Below are positions 47,917-58,182 of a stretch of DNA of 58,182 bases, in pieces (the stretch's first letter is position 1; every line of letters begins with the position of its first letter). Both the position numbers and the translations under genes were made by a program. The stretch is from Lachnospiraceae bacterium (lineage in GTDB: Bacteria; Bacillota; Clostridia; Lachnospirales; Lachnospiraceae), in assembly GCA_014804605.1 (NCBI GenBank), contig JAAUZM010000006.1, positions 1 to 58,182 of the forward strand, given 5' to 3'. The notes under the pieces are model-generated. The model ran no database searches. It worked only from the letters and a program-made list of their open reading frames with translations, and was not told the origin of the DNA.

Positions 47917-48886
47917 AATGAAATTTGCGATTTTGGCACCGGGCGGTATCGCTAACAGCATGGCTGAGGCGGTAAGTCAGCTTGAGGAAATCGAATGCTA
48001 TGCGGTTGCTTCCAGAAATTATGACAGAGCGAAAAGCTTTGCAGATAAATGGGGATTTGAGAAAGCCTACGGTTCTTATGAGGAGATGGTGCAGGACCCG
48101 CAGGTAGAGTTAATATATGTGGCATCGCCGCATTCCCACCATTATCCTTATGCGAAGCTGTGTCTGGAACATGGGAAACATGTGCTGCTGGAAAAAGCTT
48201 TTACCGTGAATGCGAAGCAGGCGGAAGAACTGATCACACTGGCGAGAGGTAAAGGGCTTCTTCTGGCGGAGGCATTCTGGCCCAGATATATGCCCAGCAG
48301 GAAGATGATCGACGATCTGATCGCACAGGGGGTTATCGGTGAAGTGCATTCTGTCATGGCGGATTTCGGTGCACCGCTGACCCATGTCGAGCGGCTGAGT
48401 AATCCGGAATTGGCAGGCGGCGCACTTTTAGATCTGGGCGTCTATCCGATCAATCTTGCGTTGCAGATTTGCAAGAGTCCGGTGAAAGATATTCAGTCGA
48501 GCGCTGTCATGTCACCGCAGGGCGTAGACTGGATGAACGGGATCACACTGACTTTTGAGGATGGGAAGATGGCGGTCTTGCACAGCAATATGCTGGCGTA
48601 TATGGGAAACCGTGGGATTATCAACGGTGACAAAGGTTATATTGAATTTAATGAGATCAATAACTGTCAGGAAATTCGCGTTTATAATGAACAAAAAGAA
48701 ATGACCGCCCGCTATCAGGTGCCGGAGCAGATCAACGGTTACGAGTATGAGGCGCTTGCCTGTGTACGTGCGATCAGAGCCGGGCAGGTTGAGTGTGAGG
48801 AAATGCCGCATAGCGAGACGCTTCGATTGATGAAGATTCTGGACGCGGTCAGGGAGCAGTGGGGATTTACGCTCCCGTGTGAATGA
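47909..48886 (+). CDS. Gfo/Idh/MocA family oxidoreductase
   Basis: KFAILAPGGIANSMAEAV...YVASPHSHHYPYAKLCLEHGKHVLLEKAFTVN. Confidence 0.95.
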   Translation: MNKMKFAILAPGGIANSMAEAVSQLEEIECYAVASRNYDRAKSFADKWGFEKAYGSYEEMVQDPQVELIYVASPHSHHYPYAKLCLEHGKHVLLEKAFTVNAKQAEELITLARGKGLLLAEAFWPRYMPSRKMIDDLIAQGVIGEVHSVMADFGAPLTHVERLSNPELAGGALLDLGVYPINLALQICKSPVKDIQSSAVMSPQGVDWMNGITLTFEDGKMAVLHSNMLAYMGNRGIINGDKGYIEFNEINNCQEIRVYNEQKEMTARYQVPEQINGYEYEALACVRAIRAGQVECEEMPHSETLRLMKILDAVREQWGFTLPCE

Positions 48887-48899
48887 TGGGAGAATACAT

Positions 48900-50252
48900 A
48901 TGACCAAGAGTATGACAGAGGGGAAACCGCTTCCGCTGATCTTACAGTTTGCGGTGCCTCTGTTGATCGGAAATCTGTTACAGCAGACTTACAATATCAT
49001 AGATGCCGCGATTGTAGGGCGTATCTTAGGTGCGGATGCATTGGCGGGAGTGGGCGCTTCAAGCAGTGTGCAGTTTCTTGTGTTGGGATTCTGTATCGGG
49101 GTCTGTTGCGGATTCGGCATTCCGGTGGCGCGCAGTTTCGGCGCACAGGATTATGACAAGATGCGGAGCGATATTTTTCACGGGATGGTGTTGGCCGGAA
49201 TCTTTGCGGTAGTGTTGACGGTATCCTGTGTATTGTTGTGCCCGCAGATACTGCATCTGCTCTCTACGCCGGAGGACATCTATACGAATGCTTACCGGTA
49301 TCTGGTGATCATCTTTATGGGGATTCCTTTTAACTTACTGTATAATTTGCTGGCAGGCATATTCCGGTCGGTGGGAGACAGCAGAACGCCGTTTATGTTT
49401 CTTGCCTTTTCTACGGTGCTGAATATCGTTTTGGATCTGTTCTGTATTCTTGTCCTTCACTTGGGATGTGCGGGCGCGGCTCTGGCAACGATCATGTCAC
49501 AGGCAGTAAGCGGTATACTTTGTTATATTTATATGAGAAAAAAGATTCCCATCCTGCGATTAAAACGACAGGAGTGTCATATTGATGGAGATACGATCAA
49601 AATGATGCTGGCGATGGGAATTCCCATGGGACTGCAATATTCCATTACCGCCATCGGGAGTATGGTCATGCAGTCCGCCAATAACGGTTTGGGCAGTATA
49701 TATGTGTCAGGATTTACGGCCGGTATGAGGATCAAACAGTTCGTGATGTGTCCTTTTGATGCGCTGGCGACGGGCGTTTCCGTCTTTTGCAGTCAGAATC
49801 TCGGCGCTGGCAAGATGAGACGTATCAAATCGGGAATCAAACAGGGAACTGCGATCGGTGTGTTATATGGAACGGTGGCGGGTCTGGTGATTATCTTTTT
49901 CGGAAGGACACTGTCGATGTTGTTCATATCGGGAGAGGATGCAGCGATACTGGATGCTTCCGCCAAATATCTGCGGTGCATGGGATATTTCTTCTGGAGT
50001 CTCGGTATTTTGAATGTCTGTCGTATGTGTACGCAGGGACTCGGTTTTTCCGGGCGCGTGATCTTCTCAGGACTGGCGGAGATGGTGGCAAGGATCGTAG
50101 TCAGCCTGTGTTTCGTGCCGGTGTTCGGCTTCACGGCGATCTGTTTTGCGGATCAGTCGGCATGGCTTTCGGCGTGTGTCTATATCGTGCCGACATGTCT
50201 GCACTGTCTTAGAATATGCGAGAGAAAACTGCAGGGATCTGCACAAATATGA
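48900..50252 (+). CDS. MATE family efflux transporter
   Basis: MTEGKPLPLILQFAVPLLIGNLLQQTYNIIDAAIVGRILGADALAGVG. Confidence 0.95.
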   Translation: MTKSMTEGKPLPLILQFAVPLLIGNLLQQTYNIIDAAIVGRILGADALAGVGASSSVQFLVLGFCIGVCCGFGIPVARSFGAQDYDKMRSDIFHGMVLAGIFAVVLTVSCVLLCPQILHLLSTPEDIYTNAYRYLVIIFMGIPFNLLYNLLAGIFRSVGDSRTPFMFLAFSTVLNIVLDLFCILVLHLGCAGAALATIMSQAVSGILCYIYMRKKIPILRLKRQECHIDGDTIKMMLAMGIPMGLQYSITAIGSMVMQSANNGLGSIYVSGFTAGMRIKQFVMCPFDALATGVSVFCSQNLGAGKMRRIKSGIKQGTAIGVLYGTVAGLVIIFFGRTLSMLFISGEDAAILDASAKYLRCMGYFFWSLGILNVCRMCTQGLGFSGRVIFSGLAEMVARIVVSLCFVPVFGFTAICFADQSAWLSACVYIVPTCLHCLRICERKLQGSAQI

Positions 50253-50317
50253 CATACTGCTGTCGGGTTTTCAGGCGTATGATTCAAGACAGATAGAACA
50301 AAAGGAGAACCGACGGA

Positions 50318-51193
50318 ATGCATTTTGTAGACGCTAAAGGTATATTATCATCTCATAACGGCATGAATCTGTATCGAGGGTGTACGCACGGTTGCATTTA
50401 CTGCGACAGCAGGAGCGAATGTTATCAGATGAAACATGACTTTGAAGATATCGAAGTCAAACAGAACGCGCCGGAGCTGCTGGAGAAGGCACTGCGGTCT
50501 AAACGTAAAAAATGCATGATCGGCACAGGAGCTATGTGCGATCCTTATATGCACTGTGAAGAGCAGCTTCGGCTTACGCGAAGATGTCTGGAACTGATTG
50601 ATGAATACGGTTTCGGAGTCACGGTGCAGACAAAGTCTGACAGGATTCTGAGGGATCTGGAAATTTTAAAAAGTATTAACCACAAGGCAAAATGTGTGGT
50701 ACAGATGACGCTCACGACTTACGATGAAGACCTGTGCCGTATCGTAGAGCCGAAAGTGTGTACGACGAAACGGCGCTATGAGGTGCTGCAGATCATGAAA
50801 GAGAACGGTATCCCTACGGTGGTGTGGCTGTCTCCGATCCTGCCCTATATTAATGATACGAGGGAGAATATAGAAGGGATTCTGGAATATTGCAGGAAGG
50901 CCGGCGTGTATGGAATCATCTGTTTCGGGATGGGACTTACGCTCAGACAGGGGGACCGGGAATATTACTATGCGGCGCTGGATAAGTATTTTCCGGGACT
51001 GCGCGAGAAATATCACCGTAAGTTCGGCTATGCCTATGAGATTCCCAGTGACCGGCAGGGAGAGCTGATGAGATACTTTTACGGTTTTTGCAAAGAGAAC
51101 AATATCGTAAGTGACATGGAGCGGGTTTTTGCCTATCTGCGGGAATTTCCGGAGAATAAGGGGTATGAGCAGTTGTCACTGTGGGAGATATAA
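50318..51193 (+). CDS. SPL family radical SAM protein
   Basis: MNLYRGCTHGCIYCDSRSECYQ...MIGTGAMCDPYMHCEEQLRLTRRCLELI. Confidence 0.93.
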   Translation: MHFVDAKGILSSHNGMNLYRGCTHGCIYCDSRSECYQMKHDFEDIEVKQNAPELLEKALRSKRKKCMIGTGAMCDPYMHCEEQLRLTRRCLELIDEYGFGVTVQTKSDRILRDLEILKSINHKAKCVVQMTLTTYDEDLCRIVEPKVCTTKRRYEVLQIMKENGIPTVVWLSPILPYINDTRENIEGILEYCRKAGVYGIICFGMGLTLRQGDREYYYAALDKYFPGLREKYHRKFGYAYEIPSDRQGELMRYFYGFCKENNIVSDMERVFAYLREFPENKGYEQLSLWEI

Positions 51194-51204
51194 GATCACC
51201 GCTT

Positions 51205-51861
51205 TTAAGAATGCAGCTTGTTTTTGATGCGCAAACATGCTTCAACGTGCATGATCCAATGGCGGGAAAAAGGCATTTGGATTAACCCTTTGACATCTTT
51301 GGCGCACCAGTAATCTATCAGCCAATAGGCATTTTCGTCCTCACTTACAACGTTTAATGATTTCAAACGTTCCTTATCTGTATCGGTCATCTTTCGTTTC
51401 AGATCTGTATAGGAAAGATTTTTAAGGATATCATCAGTGCTGTTTCTTACGGACGTAATATACCTGTATAATTCATCCAGATTCAGTGTTTTTGAAAAAT
51501 CAGCGATCTGCTGTTTTACCAGTTCGTTTCCGGTCGTGATGATAGGAGCACCAATATATTTTTGGTAGTTTCCTGCGAAGAAAACCTGCTCGTCCTGACT
51601 GATGAGGGTATGTGCAACGATATCTTCAATACGAAAAATATGCCATATGGAATACGCAATCGTTTTACTGTGGTAGCCGTTTACGTTAATGAATGGAATC
51701 GCATTAAATTCTTCCCGGCTTAATTCCGCTTTGAATTGATCAAGTTCATCAGCTAATTTCCCACGTAGTTCCAAGAGGGTATCTATACCCTCTTGAAATG
51801 TTGTTTCTTTTTTGATTTGCGCCTGCATGGTTTTGCAAAGTTCTGACCACTCTTTGTTCAT
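51205..51861 (-). CDS. DinB-like protein
   Basis: YSIWHIFRIEDIVAHTLI and FSRHWIMHVEACLRIKNKL. Confidence 0.75.
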   Translation of the reverse strand: MNKEWSELCKTMQAQIKKETTFQEGIDTLLELRGKLADELDQFKAELSREEFNAIPFINVNGYHSKTIAYSIWHIFRIEDIVAHTLISQDEQVFFAGNYQKYIGAPIITTGNELVKQQIADFSKTLNLDELYRYITSVRNSTDDILKNLSYTDLKRKMTDTDKERLKSLNVVSEDENAYWLIDYWCAKDVKGLIQMPFSRHWIMHVEACLRIKNKLHS

Positions 51862-51882
51862 TCGATATCCCTCCGAAACAAC

Positions 51883-52749
51883 TTACTTCTTTTTGACAGG
51901 AATCCATATCTCTGTGTAATAATTCTCATCATTTGTCCCGTTGGGATATTTGTTTGGCGCGTCATACATTTCGACACAATATCCTGCTGCAAATTCATAA
52001 TCCTGCAATGCCGGAAGCCATTCGGAGAATATTTTCGTATTTACATCTTGTAAAGAGTGCGGAAGAGCGCCCTTGCACGGAAAAACCGCCCACGTAAAAG
52101 CGGGGATCGTCTTTACTGCGAGTCCGTCCGGAATATCTACGGACGGATTATAGACATCGGCGATCATATATTCAAACTTTTCGTTTCCCATTTGCGGGTC
52201 AATGTTAATACCGAACATTCCGCAGACATATTCGCCTTTTCCCGAGGAATAATGCTCCTGCCAGAACAAAGGTAATTCCTGTTTTGCATTTTCATAGGTA
52301 AACTCCTTTGACGCGCCTAAAACAGTAAAGGCTTCTTTCCTGACAATTCTGTAATCCATAATGTAACCACCTTTCAATGAAATTGTTAGTTTCAGCGGCG
52401 CAAATGTTTTAATCATTGTTCTATTCTTGCGCACTGTCAGAGGCGTATATCCATGAAAGCGGGAAAAGGCTTTGGTAAAGCTGTCGGGAGAATCATAACC
52501 ATATTTCATGGCAAGCTCTATAACCGAAATATCACTGGTAATCAGTTCTTCTCCTGCAAGCGCCATTCTGCGGTTTCTTATATATTCCATAATGGAGTAC
52601 CCGCACAATATGCTGAATCCTTTGTGAAAATAGAAGGGGGAAATATTCACATGCTCTGCCACGTCATATATTGTGATGTCCTCTGTGATATGGCTTTCAA
52701 TATAGTTGACTGCTTCACTAATTGCTTCTGCCCATTCCATGATGATCAA
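51883..52749 (-). CDS. AraC family regulator with GyrI-like effector-binding domain
   Basis: YIESHITEDITIYDVAEHVNISPFYFHKGFSILCGYSIMEYIRNRRM. Confidence 0.95.
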   Translation of the reverse strand: MIIMEWAEAISEAVNYIESHITEDITIYDVAEHVNISPFYFHKGFSILCGYSIMEYIRNRRMALAGEELITSDISVIELAMKYGYDSPDSFTKAFSRFHGYTPLTVRKNRTMIKTFAPLKLTISLKGGYIMDYRIVRKEAFTVLGASKEFTYENAKQELPLFWQEHYSSGKGEYVCGMFGINIDPQMGNEKFEYMIADVYNPSVDIPDGLAVKTIPAFTWAVFPCKGALPHSLQDVNTKIFSEWLPALQDYEFAAGYCVEMYDAPNKYPNGTNDENYYTEIWIPVKKK

Positions 52750-52959
52750 CCTCCTGCTGTGGTTACAGTATACGCTTAATCATTTACATCGTCCCGACAT
52801 TGCTTGGTTTCTTTTGTCTTTTGTCGGCATATATGTTATTTTACCATATCTTTTGGGATGTTTGGCATGATATTGCTAAAATTCCATGTAACTTAGGAAA
52901 AGTAAGAATATATGTACAATTTCGTTAAAATGTGTTAAAGTAATGAAACGATAGCAAGG

Positions 52960-53817
52960 ATGATGAACCGCAGGAAATGGGCTAAGAATCGTGCGGAGGC
53001 GATAGCTATGAGTATCTTTGAGTATAATGAAGAGAAGCGTTTCGATAGGGAGCACAAAGATATGGGAGAAAGCAACATGATTACAGAAAAGTCAGAAGTA
53101 ATACATACAAACATAGATACATCGGCAAGTCATAAAGTAAACAGCCAAATGGTCAAAGAACTTATGCTGTCATTAGGGGCAGATTTATGCGGTATTGCGA
53201 GCATGGACAGATTTCGTGATGCGCCGAAGGGATTTCATCCGCTGGACGTTATGCCATCCTGCAGGTCGGTGATATCATTTGGGTGCAGATTCCCGATCGG
53301 AACACTGCGCTGTAACAGTCCGATTCCGTATACGAGAGTACGCAACTCCATCACGCCGAAGATGGATGCTATAGCGCTGGATTTCTGCATTGAGATGGAG
53401 CGAAGAGGTGTTGTATGTGTGCCGATTCCGACCAATGAGAGCGTGTGGGATGGCAATACGGGAAGATGGCGTTCTGTTGTTTCACAGAAGCATGCGGCGC
53501 AGGCAGCAGGGTTGGGGACGATTGGGCGGCATTCACTGCTGATCACACCGGAGTTCGGGAGTATGATCTGGCTGGGAGCGGTTCTGTGTGAGCAGGAATT
53601 GGTGCCGGACGAGTTGAAAGAGAATATCTGCAATGAGTGCAATCTCTGCGTGGAGGTATGCCCGGTCGGTGCATTGGATGAGTATGAGCTTAAGCAGCAG
53701 GTGTGCTGGGATCATGCCTTCGGAGATGATGAAAATTTGCAGACATGGACGATTTCATGTCATAAGTGCAGGGATATTTGTCCGTTTAATTTGGGGAGTG
53801 CCATAGGACGTTGTTAA
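52960..53817 (+). CDS. 4Fe-4S double-cluster protein, QueG-like; N-terminal extension possibly unrelated
   Basis: AGLGTIGRHSLLITPEFGSMIWLGAVL, CNECNLCVEVCPVGAL, CHKCRDICPF. Confidence 0.85.
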   Translation: MMNRRKWAKNRAEAIAMSIFEYNEEKRFDREHKDMGESNMITEKSEVIHTNIDTSASHKVNSQMVKELMLSLGADLCGIASMDRFRDAPKGFHPLDVMPSCRSVISFGCRFPIGTLRCNSPIPYTRVRNSITPKMDAIALDFCIEMERRGVVCVPIPTNESVWDGNTGRWRSVVSQKHAAQAAGLGTIGRHSLLITPEFGSMIWLGAVLCEQELVPDELKENICNECNLCVEVCPVGALDEYELKQQVCWDHAFGDDENLQTWTISCHKCRDICPFNLGSAIGRC

Positions 53818-53821
53818 AGGT

Positions 53822-54025
53822 TTATTTTATATCCAATTCCGGCGGCACATCAATTTCATCGGACACATACTTACCGTTTTTCTTGCGCTGCCGCACACAC
53901 TCTGTCAGCAGATACTCGATCTGCCCGTTGACGGAGCGGAAGTCATCTTCCGCCCACGCCGCGATTGCATCATAGAGTTTTGCAGATAATCGAAGGGGCA
54001 CTTGTTTTTTACCTGAATCGCCCAT
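53822..54025 (-). CDS. Ribbon-helix-helix (Arc-like) small protein
   Basis: [38 protein letters not shown]. Confidence 0.82.
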   Translation of the reverse strand: MGDSGKKQVPLRLSAKLYDAIAAWAEDDFRSVNGQIEYLLTECVRQRKKNGKYVSDEIDVPPELDIK

Positions 54026-54038
54026 AAAATCCTCCGTT

Positions 54039-55091
54039 CTAATAAAGGCTTCCGGAATTGACTACTGGCTGTGCATCATGGTTGCCGCACAGAACTACCA
54101 GCAGATTAGATACCATAGCTGCTTTGCGTTCCTCGTCAAGTTCCACGGTATGCTTTTCATTCAATCGCTCTAATGCCATCTCAACCATACCTACCGCGCC
54201 GTCCACGATCATTTTTCTTGCATCAATGATAGCAGATGCCTGCTGTCTCTGCAACATGACTGCGGCGATCTCGGGTGCGTATGCCAGATAGGTGATTCTC
54301 GCTTCTACAATTTCGATGCCCGCTTCTTCTACTCTGGTCTGGATCTCTGCCCGAATCTTGCCGGCTACGATTTCGCTGGAGCCGCGCAGACTGCCTTCGT
54401 CGGCCATGCCGTCTCCGGTCGTATCCACGTTAGGGGCTACGTCGTAGGGATAGGTGCGCACAATATTGCGAAGCGCGCTGTCACACTGTAAGGACAGAAA
54501 TTCCTTGTAGTTATCTACGTTGAAAACCGCTTTGGCAGTATCTACGATTCGCCATGTCACTGCGATACCGATTTCCACCGGATTACCCAGACAATCATTG
54601 ATCTTCTGACGGCTGTTATTCAAAGTCATAATTTTCAAAGAAAGCTTCTTGGTAGGAGCTTCCTGCGCGGTACTTACACCGGACTCGGCAATTACCAGCG
54701 TACCGGCAGGTCCGCCGACACCCTTGACATCACCGCTCTGGCTTAACTTAGTGTGGGAAGCCGGATTGACGCCTGCGCAGAAGGGATTGACAAAGTAGAA
54801 GCCGTCGCCCTTGAGCGTTCCCACATATTTACCGAATAAAGTCAGCACCAACGCTTCCTGCGGCTTCAAAACTTTCAGACCGCAGAAGAGAATCCAGCCA
54901 AAGAATGCGTAAAGCATACCTATGACAAAAACGGTGGTTGTGAGCGTGGTATCTGTTTCGTTTTCAAAATGGATGATACCGATGATAATTCCTGCAATAG
55001 CCAGTGCGTACAGCAGCAGGGTGACGAGTAGTACAGGCAGTCCGTTCTTTTTGTCCTGAATGAGTTTTTCTTCTAAGTTAGTTTCTTGCAT
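54039..55091 (-). CDS. SPFH/Band 7 domain membrane protein
   Basis: [30 protein letters not shown]...[45 protein letters not shown]. Confidence 0.93.
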   Translation of the reverse strand: MQETNLEEKLIQDKKNGLPVLLVTLLLYALAIAGIIIGIIHFENETDTTLTTTVFVIGMLYAFFGWILFCGLKVLKPQEALVLTLFGKYVGTLKGDGFYFVNPFCAGVNPASHTKLSQSGDVKGVGGPAGTLVIAESGVSTAQEAPTKKLSLKIMTLNNSRQKINDCLGNPVEIGIAVTWRIVDTAKAVFNVDNYKEFLSLQCDSALRNIVRTYPYDVAPNVDTTGDGMADEGSLRGSSEIVAGKIRAEIQTRVEEAGIEIVEARITYLAYAPEIAAVMLQRQQASAIIDARKMIVDGAVGMVEMALERLNEKHTVELDEERKAAMVSNLLVVLCGNHDAQPVVNSGSLY

Positions 55092-55365
55092 AATTTCCTC
55101 CGTTCCGAAGCGGCGATGCAGCACGTGTGTTTTGGGTTTTGACGGCGTGTAGTCAGTCGCTTCTGGCAAATATTCTTTTTGATATCATTATGATATCATA
55201 TTGATTGGAAATGTCAAGGAGAAGTTTTGGATGATTTGCTCTATAAAATCTTGCACCAGTCACATTTTACAGTTATGATGGAAAAAGATAAGAATGACGG
55301 CATGAAAATGTCAGAATGGCGAGTGCCGGACTGCTTTTAAATAAAAAGGAAAGAGGCAGCTACAA

Positions 55366-56559
55366 ATGTCAGTTACAATCTTCACCATGACCCACAAGAA
55401 ATTTCCGGATCCCCGTGACCCGATCTACGTGCCGCTGCATGTCGGACGCGCACAGGGAGCGGACTACGGTTATGCCGGGGATGATACGGGAGATAACATA
55501 TCTGCGAAGAATTGCTATTACGGAGAACTGACCGGAGTATACTGGGTGTGGAAGAATGTGCGAACCACGGACTATGTGGGTATTTGTCATTATCGCCGGT
55601 ATTTTTGTACGGAAGAGGGCAGGATTTTCAATGCAAACGATTATCTGTCGATTCTGAAAGACTATGACATGATAACTTCCAAGAAGCTGAAACTGAATTA
55701 TTCTTATTTCGACGGCTATGCAAGCGATTACAATATTTTTGATCTGGTCACAACAGGTGAGGTGATCCGACAGATGTATCCGGAGTATTACGATACCTTC
55801 GAGCGACTGGTACATGGAAACGGTACTTATTTCGGCAATATGATGGTTAGCTCTAAGGAACTGTATGATGAGTATGCCGCGTGGCTTTTTTCTATTTTTC
55901 ATGAGGTGGAAAAGAAGATCGATCCCAGCGGCTATGACGATTATCATAAGCGGGTTTTTGGGTTTATATCGGAATTCCTGCTGCTTGTCTGGACGGAAGT
56001 GAAGGGGCTTAAGGTATATGAGTGCAAGGTGGGCATGACGACAGAGAAATACGAGACAGGCCAGATGAAGGAGAAGCTGGCGAAGTATTTCATGCAAGGG
56101 GATCTGGACGGAGCGAAAGAGTATTTTCTGGGTGTGCTTAAGAAGCGGCCGGATGTGTTGATGGAGGCTTCGGATATCACAGGGGAGTTGAAGCTGTCCA
56201 TGCAGGTGATCGCCGTCTGCGAATTGGAGCGGCAGGAGTACGGGGAGAGTGTCATCGACCGGATACGCCTTGCCCACGAGGAGAGCGGTGCTGATGGTAG
56301 TAAACAGGAATGCGGCAGGACAGACTCCGGCAGGGGAAGTGTATTTGAAGAACTGATGCGTTATTTCAGCGGTTTGAATGATGTGGTGAATGCCTGTAAG
56401 GTGGGACAGGCGGATGAGGAAGAACGGCGTTTCCTGCGTGATAATCAGGTAAGCGACATTGCCATAGAAGCATCCGCCCGACTTTTTATTTCAGAGGAAA
56501 AGGAACTCGAAGAAGTCATAAACAATATCAAAAAGTATCGAGTGACACATCAATGGTAG
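55366..56559 (+). CDS. DUF4422-like glycosyltransferase-type protein
   Basis: YVPLHVGRAQG...ISAKNCYYGELTGVYWVWKNVRTTDYVGICHYRRYF. Confidence 0.88.
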   Translation: MSVTIFTMTHKKFPDPRDPIYVPLHVGRAQGADYGYAGDDTGDNISAKNCYYGELTGVYWVWKNVRTTDYVGICHYRRYFCTEEGRIFNANDYLSILKDYDMITSKKLKLNYSYFDGYASDYNIFDLVTTGEVIRQMYPEYYDTFERLVHGNGTYFGNMMVSSKELYDEYAAWLFSIFHEVEKKIDPSGYDDYHKRVFGFISEFLLLVWTEVKGLKVYECKVGMTTEKYETGQMKEKLAKYFMQGDLDGAKEYFLGVLKKRPDVLMEASDITGELKLSMQVIAVCELERQEYGESVIDRIRLAHEESGADGSKQECGRTDSGRGSVFEELMRYFSGLNDVVNACKVGQADEEERRFLRDNQVSDIAIEASARLFISEEKELEEVINNIKKYRVTHQW

Positions 56560-57931
56560 GGTCACCGGCATCGCCGCTGACTTTGCCGAGGTAGATGAGA
56601 GAGCCATCTTCCGTATAGCGATAGAAGTGGCTGTAATAAACGTAATCATCGCCTTCTGCCTCGCCGATTACAAACATGAGTTCGATATAATTGTCATCAG
56701 GAATCAAGTCGTAGAGAAAGACCTCCGCCCATGCGGCAATAAGGTTTGCGAGCTGTTCCTGTATTTCCGGATCGCCGTCTTCTGCAAGATCCATGTCATT
56801 TATGAACAGATGAGGCGTGTAATCATATGTTCCGTCGGCGTTTTGGTTTTCAGGATAATAAGTAACAGAGTCTTCCGCACCGTCCCCGTTTAAGTCGGCG
56901 GTGTAGGTTTCATGCGGTTGCATTTTCATCACAAATCTGTCCGAATAAGTATAGGACTCTTTAAATCCCATATCCGCCAGATCGCTGTAAGGAATGGTGA
57001 ATTCAATAATTCCGGCAGCATAAGGTCCAAGGGCGTAAGGATCGCTTATGAAGACCAGACCTGAGGTGGACAGATACCATGCGTTGTCGGCGTACAACAC
57101 GGACTCTAACGTGCCGTTTGTAATGTCGTCGGCTGAAAACATCCGCTCGGCGTAGGAGTCGGTTTCCGCCAATTTCTGATTATAGGATAACGTATCTTCC
57201 CGAAAAGCGGCGGGATCGTCGCTCAGATCCGAGAAGGAGATCAGGTCGCCGGTCTTGGCGCTGTAGTTGGCTCCCTGCATCGTGTAATTGCCATGCGCAC
57301 CGCCGCTGAAGGAGTCATAGGTCAGCGTAAAAGAGATCACGTTGCTGTCCGCTCTGACGGTCTTATACGTCAGCCCCGCACTGTAACCGAGCATGGGATA
57401 ATCATTATCCTCTTCCTCGAAGTATTGTAACATTTCTTCTGCCATGTCTTCCACTTCTTTGTTTGCATTAAAAGAATCGATCCGGGAGCGGATGTCGGCA
57501 TTGATCTTATCGGCAGCCTCCGTATTTCCTTCCATGGTGACGACGGGATAGATAACGCTCTTGTAGAAATATACCGTGCCGTCTTCCGTGGATTTATTGT
57601 TTTCTTCCGTCTGCATTTGAATGTCTATGTTGGATTTTCCAATACTGACAGAGGTGTCATTTGCGGTTGCACTATCCGTCTCATCACTGCCTTGATTTGC
57701 ATTTTCATCGGATTGACCGAGGCTGCTGTCCGTTGCCTCACTCGGTTGCTGCGCTCCGCTTTCAGTGTCATTTGTTCCGGAATCGGAATCAGCTCCGTTA
57801 GCGCCGCAGGCCGTACAGCAGATTACCGCATACAGCAGCAGGGTACAGACTGCGATTTTCCCCGTTCCGTTTTTGGGCAGAGATTGGTACTTATCAACAG
57901 TGTCACGTCTATTTGTTATACGGGTTTTCAT
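56528..57931 (-). CDS. RsiV/DUF3298-like secreted lipoprotein
   Basis: AVICCTACGANG lipobox; LTYDSFSGGAHGNYTMQGANYSAKTGDLISFSDL. Confidence 0.85.
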   Translation of the reverse strand: MKTRITNRRDTVDKYQSLPKNGTGKIAVCTLLLYAVICCTACGANGADSDSGTNDTESGAQQPSEATDSSLGQSDENANQGSDETDSATANDTSVSIGKSNIDIQMQTEENNKSTEDGTVYFYKSVIYPVVTMEGNTEAADKINADIRSRIDSFNANKEVEDMAEEMLQYFEEEDNDYPMLGYSAGLTYKTVRADSNVISFTLTYDSFSGGAHGNYTMQGANYSAKTGDLISFSDLSDDPAAFREDTLSYNQKLAETDSYAERMFSADDITNGTLESVLYADNAWYLSTSGLVFISDPYALGPYAAGIIEFTIPYSDLADMGFKESYTYSDRFVMKMQPHETYTADLNGDGAEDSVTYYPENQNADGTYDYTPHLFINDMDLAEDGDPEIQEQLANLIAAWAEVFLYDLIPDDNYIELMFVIGEAEGDDYVYYSHFYRYTEDGSLIYLGKVSGDAGDPTIDVSLDTF

Positions 57932-58182
57932 GATTATGATAGTCCTCCTTGTTGAAAACTTAAGGTTACTTTCCTTATTATATAGATGTTTTCATCAAAT
58001 TATTAATATGGTATGCATCAGTATGGCACGGTGATATGGAAATGGCAATATGTGAATGGGAAATGATGCAAAAATGATACAAAAAGGATTTAAATATGCA
58101 TATTTTCATCGGAATATGCTGATTATTCACTAATTACCTTATATTTATGCTTTTCAACCCACATTCTTTGTGATATAATGCG

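Noticed and set aside
55369-56277. 302-aa minus-strand ORF
   Set aside because: Antisense to the DUF4422 gene, which has clear family motifs.
1-58182. Prophage, integrase or intact transposon
   Set aside because: No integrase, transposase, capsid, terminase or portal signature was found; only gene fragments.

Overview
The 58 kb window looks like a low-to-mid GC Firmicutes chromosome, probably Lachnospiraceae/Clostridia (inferred from gene style only). It is mostly densely packed short operons: PadR, XRE, MerR, AraC and LytTR regulators; CPBP proteases; GNATs; MFS and MATE transporters; TrkH/TrkA; a large hybrid histidine kinase; and a diguanylate cyclase. I found no rRNA, tRNA, CRISPR array, prophage or intact IS element. 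The strongest accessory signal is a convergent aminoacyl-tRNA synthetase island at about 8.94-14.0 kb. It holds a T-box with a GCA (Ala) specifier in front of a short AlaRS-like gene that carries a single-base frameshift, a decayed yjdF fragment, and, on the opposite strand, a T-box with an ACC (Thr) specifier driving a ThrRS with a reduced N-terminus plus a 2H phosphoesterase. Other points of interest are a KTSC-like/SF1 helicase/DUF2726-like fusion with small downstream ORFs (possible defence module), two type II toxin-antitoxin pairs, two MerR genes with matching 19-bp-spacer promoters, a perfect 16-bp hairpin upstream of a DegV gene, paired GTTGC/GCAAC palindromes upstream of an MFS gene, and several gene relics. 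All family calls are from reading the translations; no database search was run.
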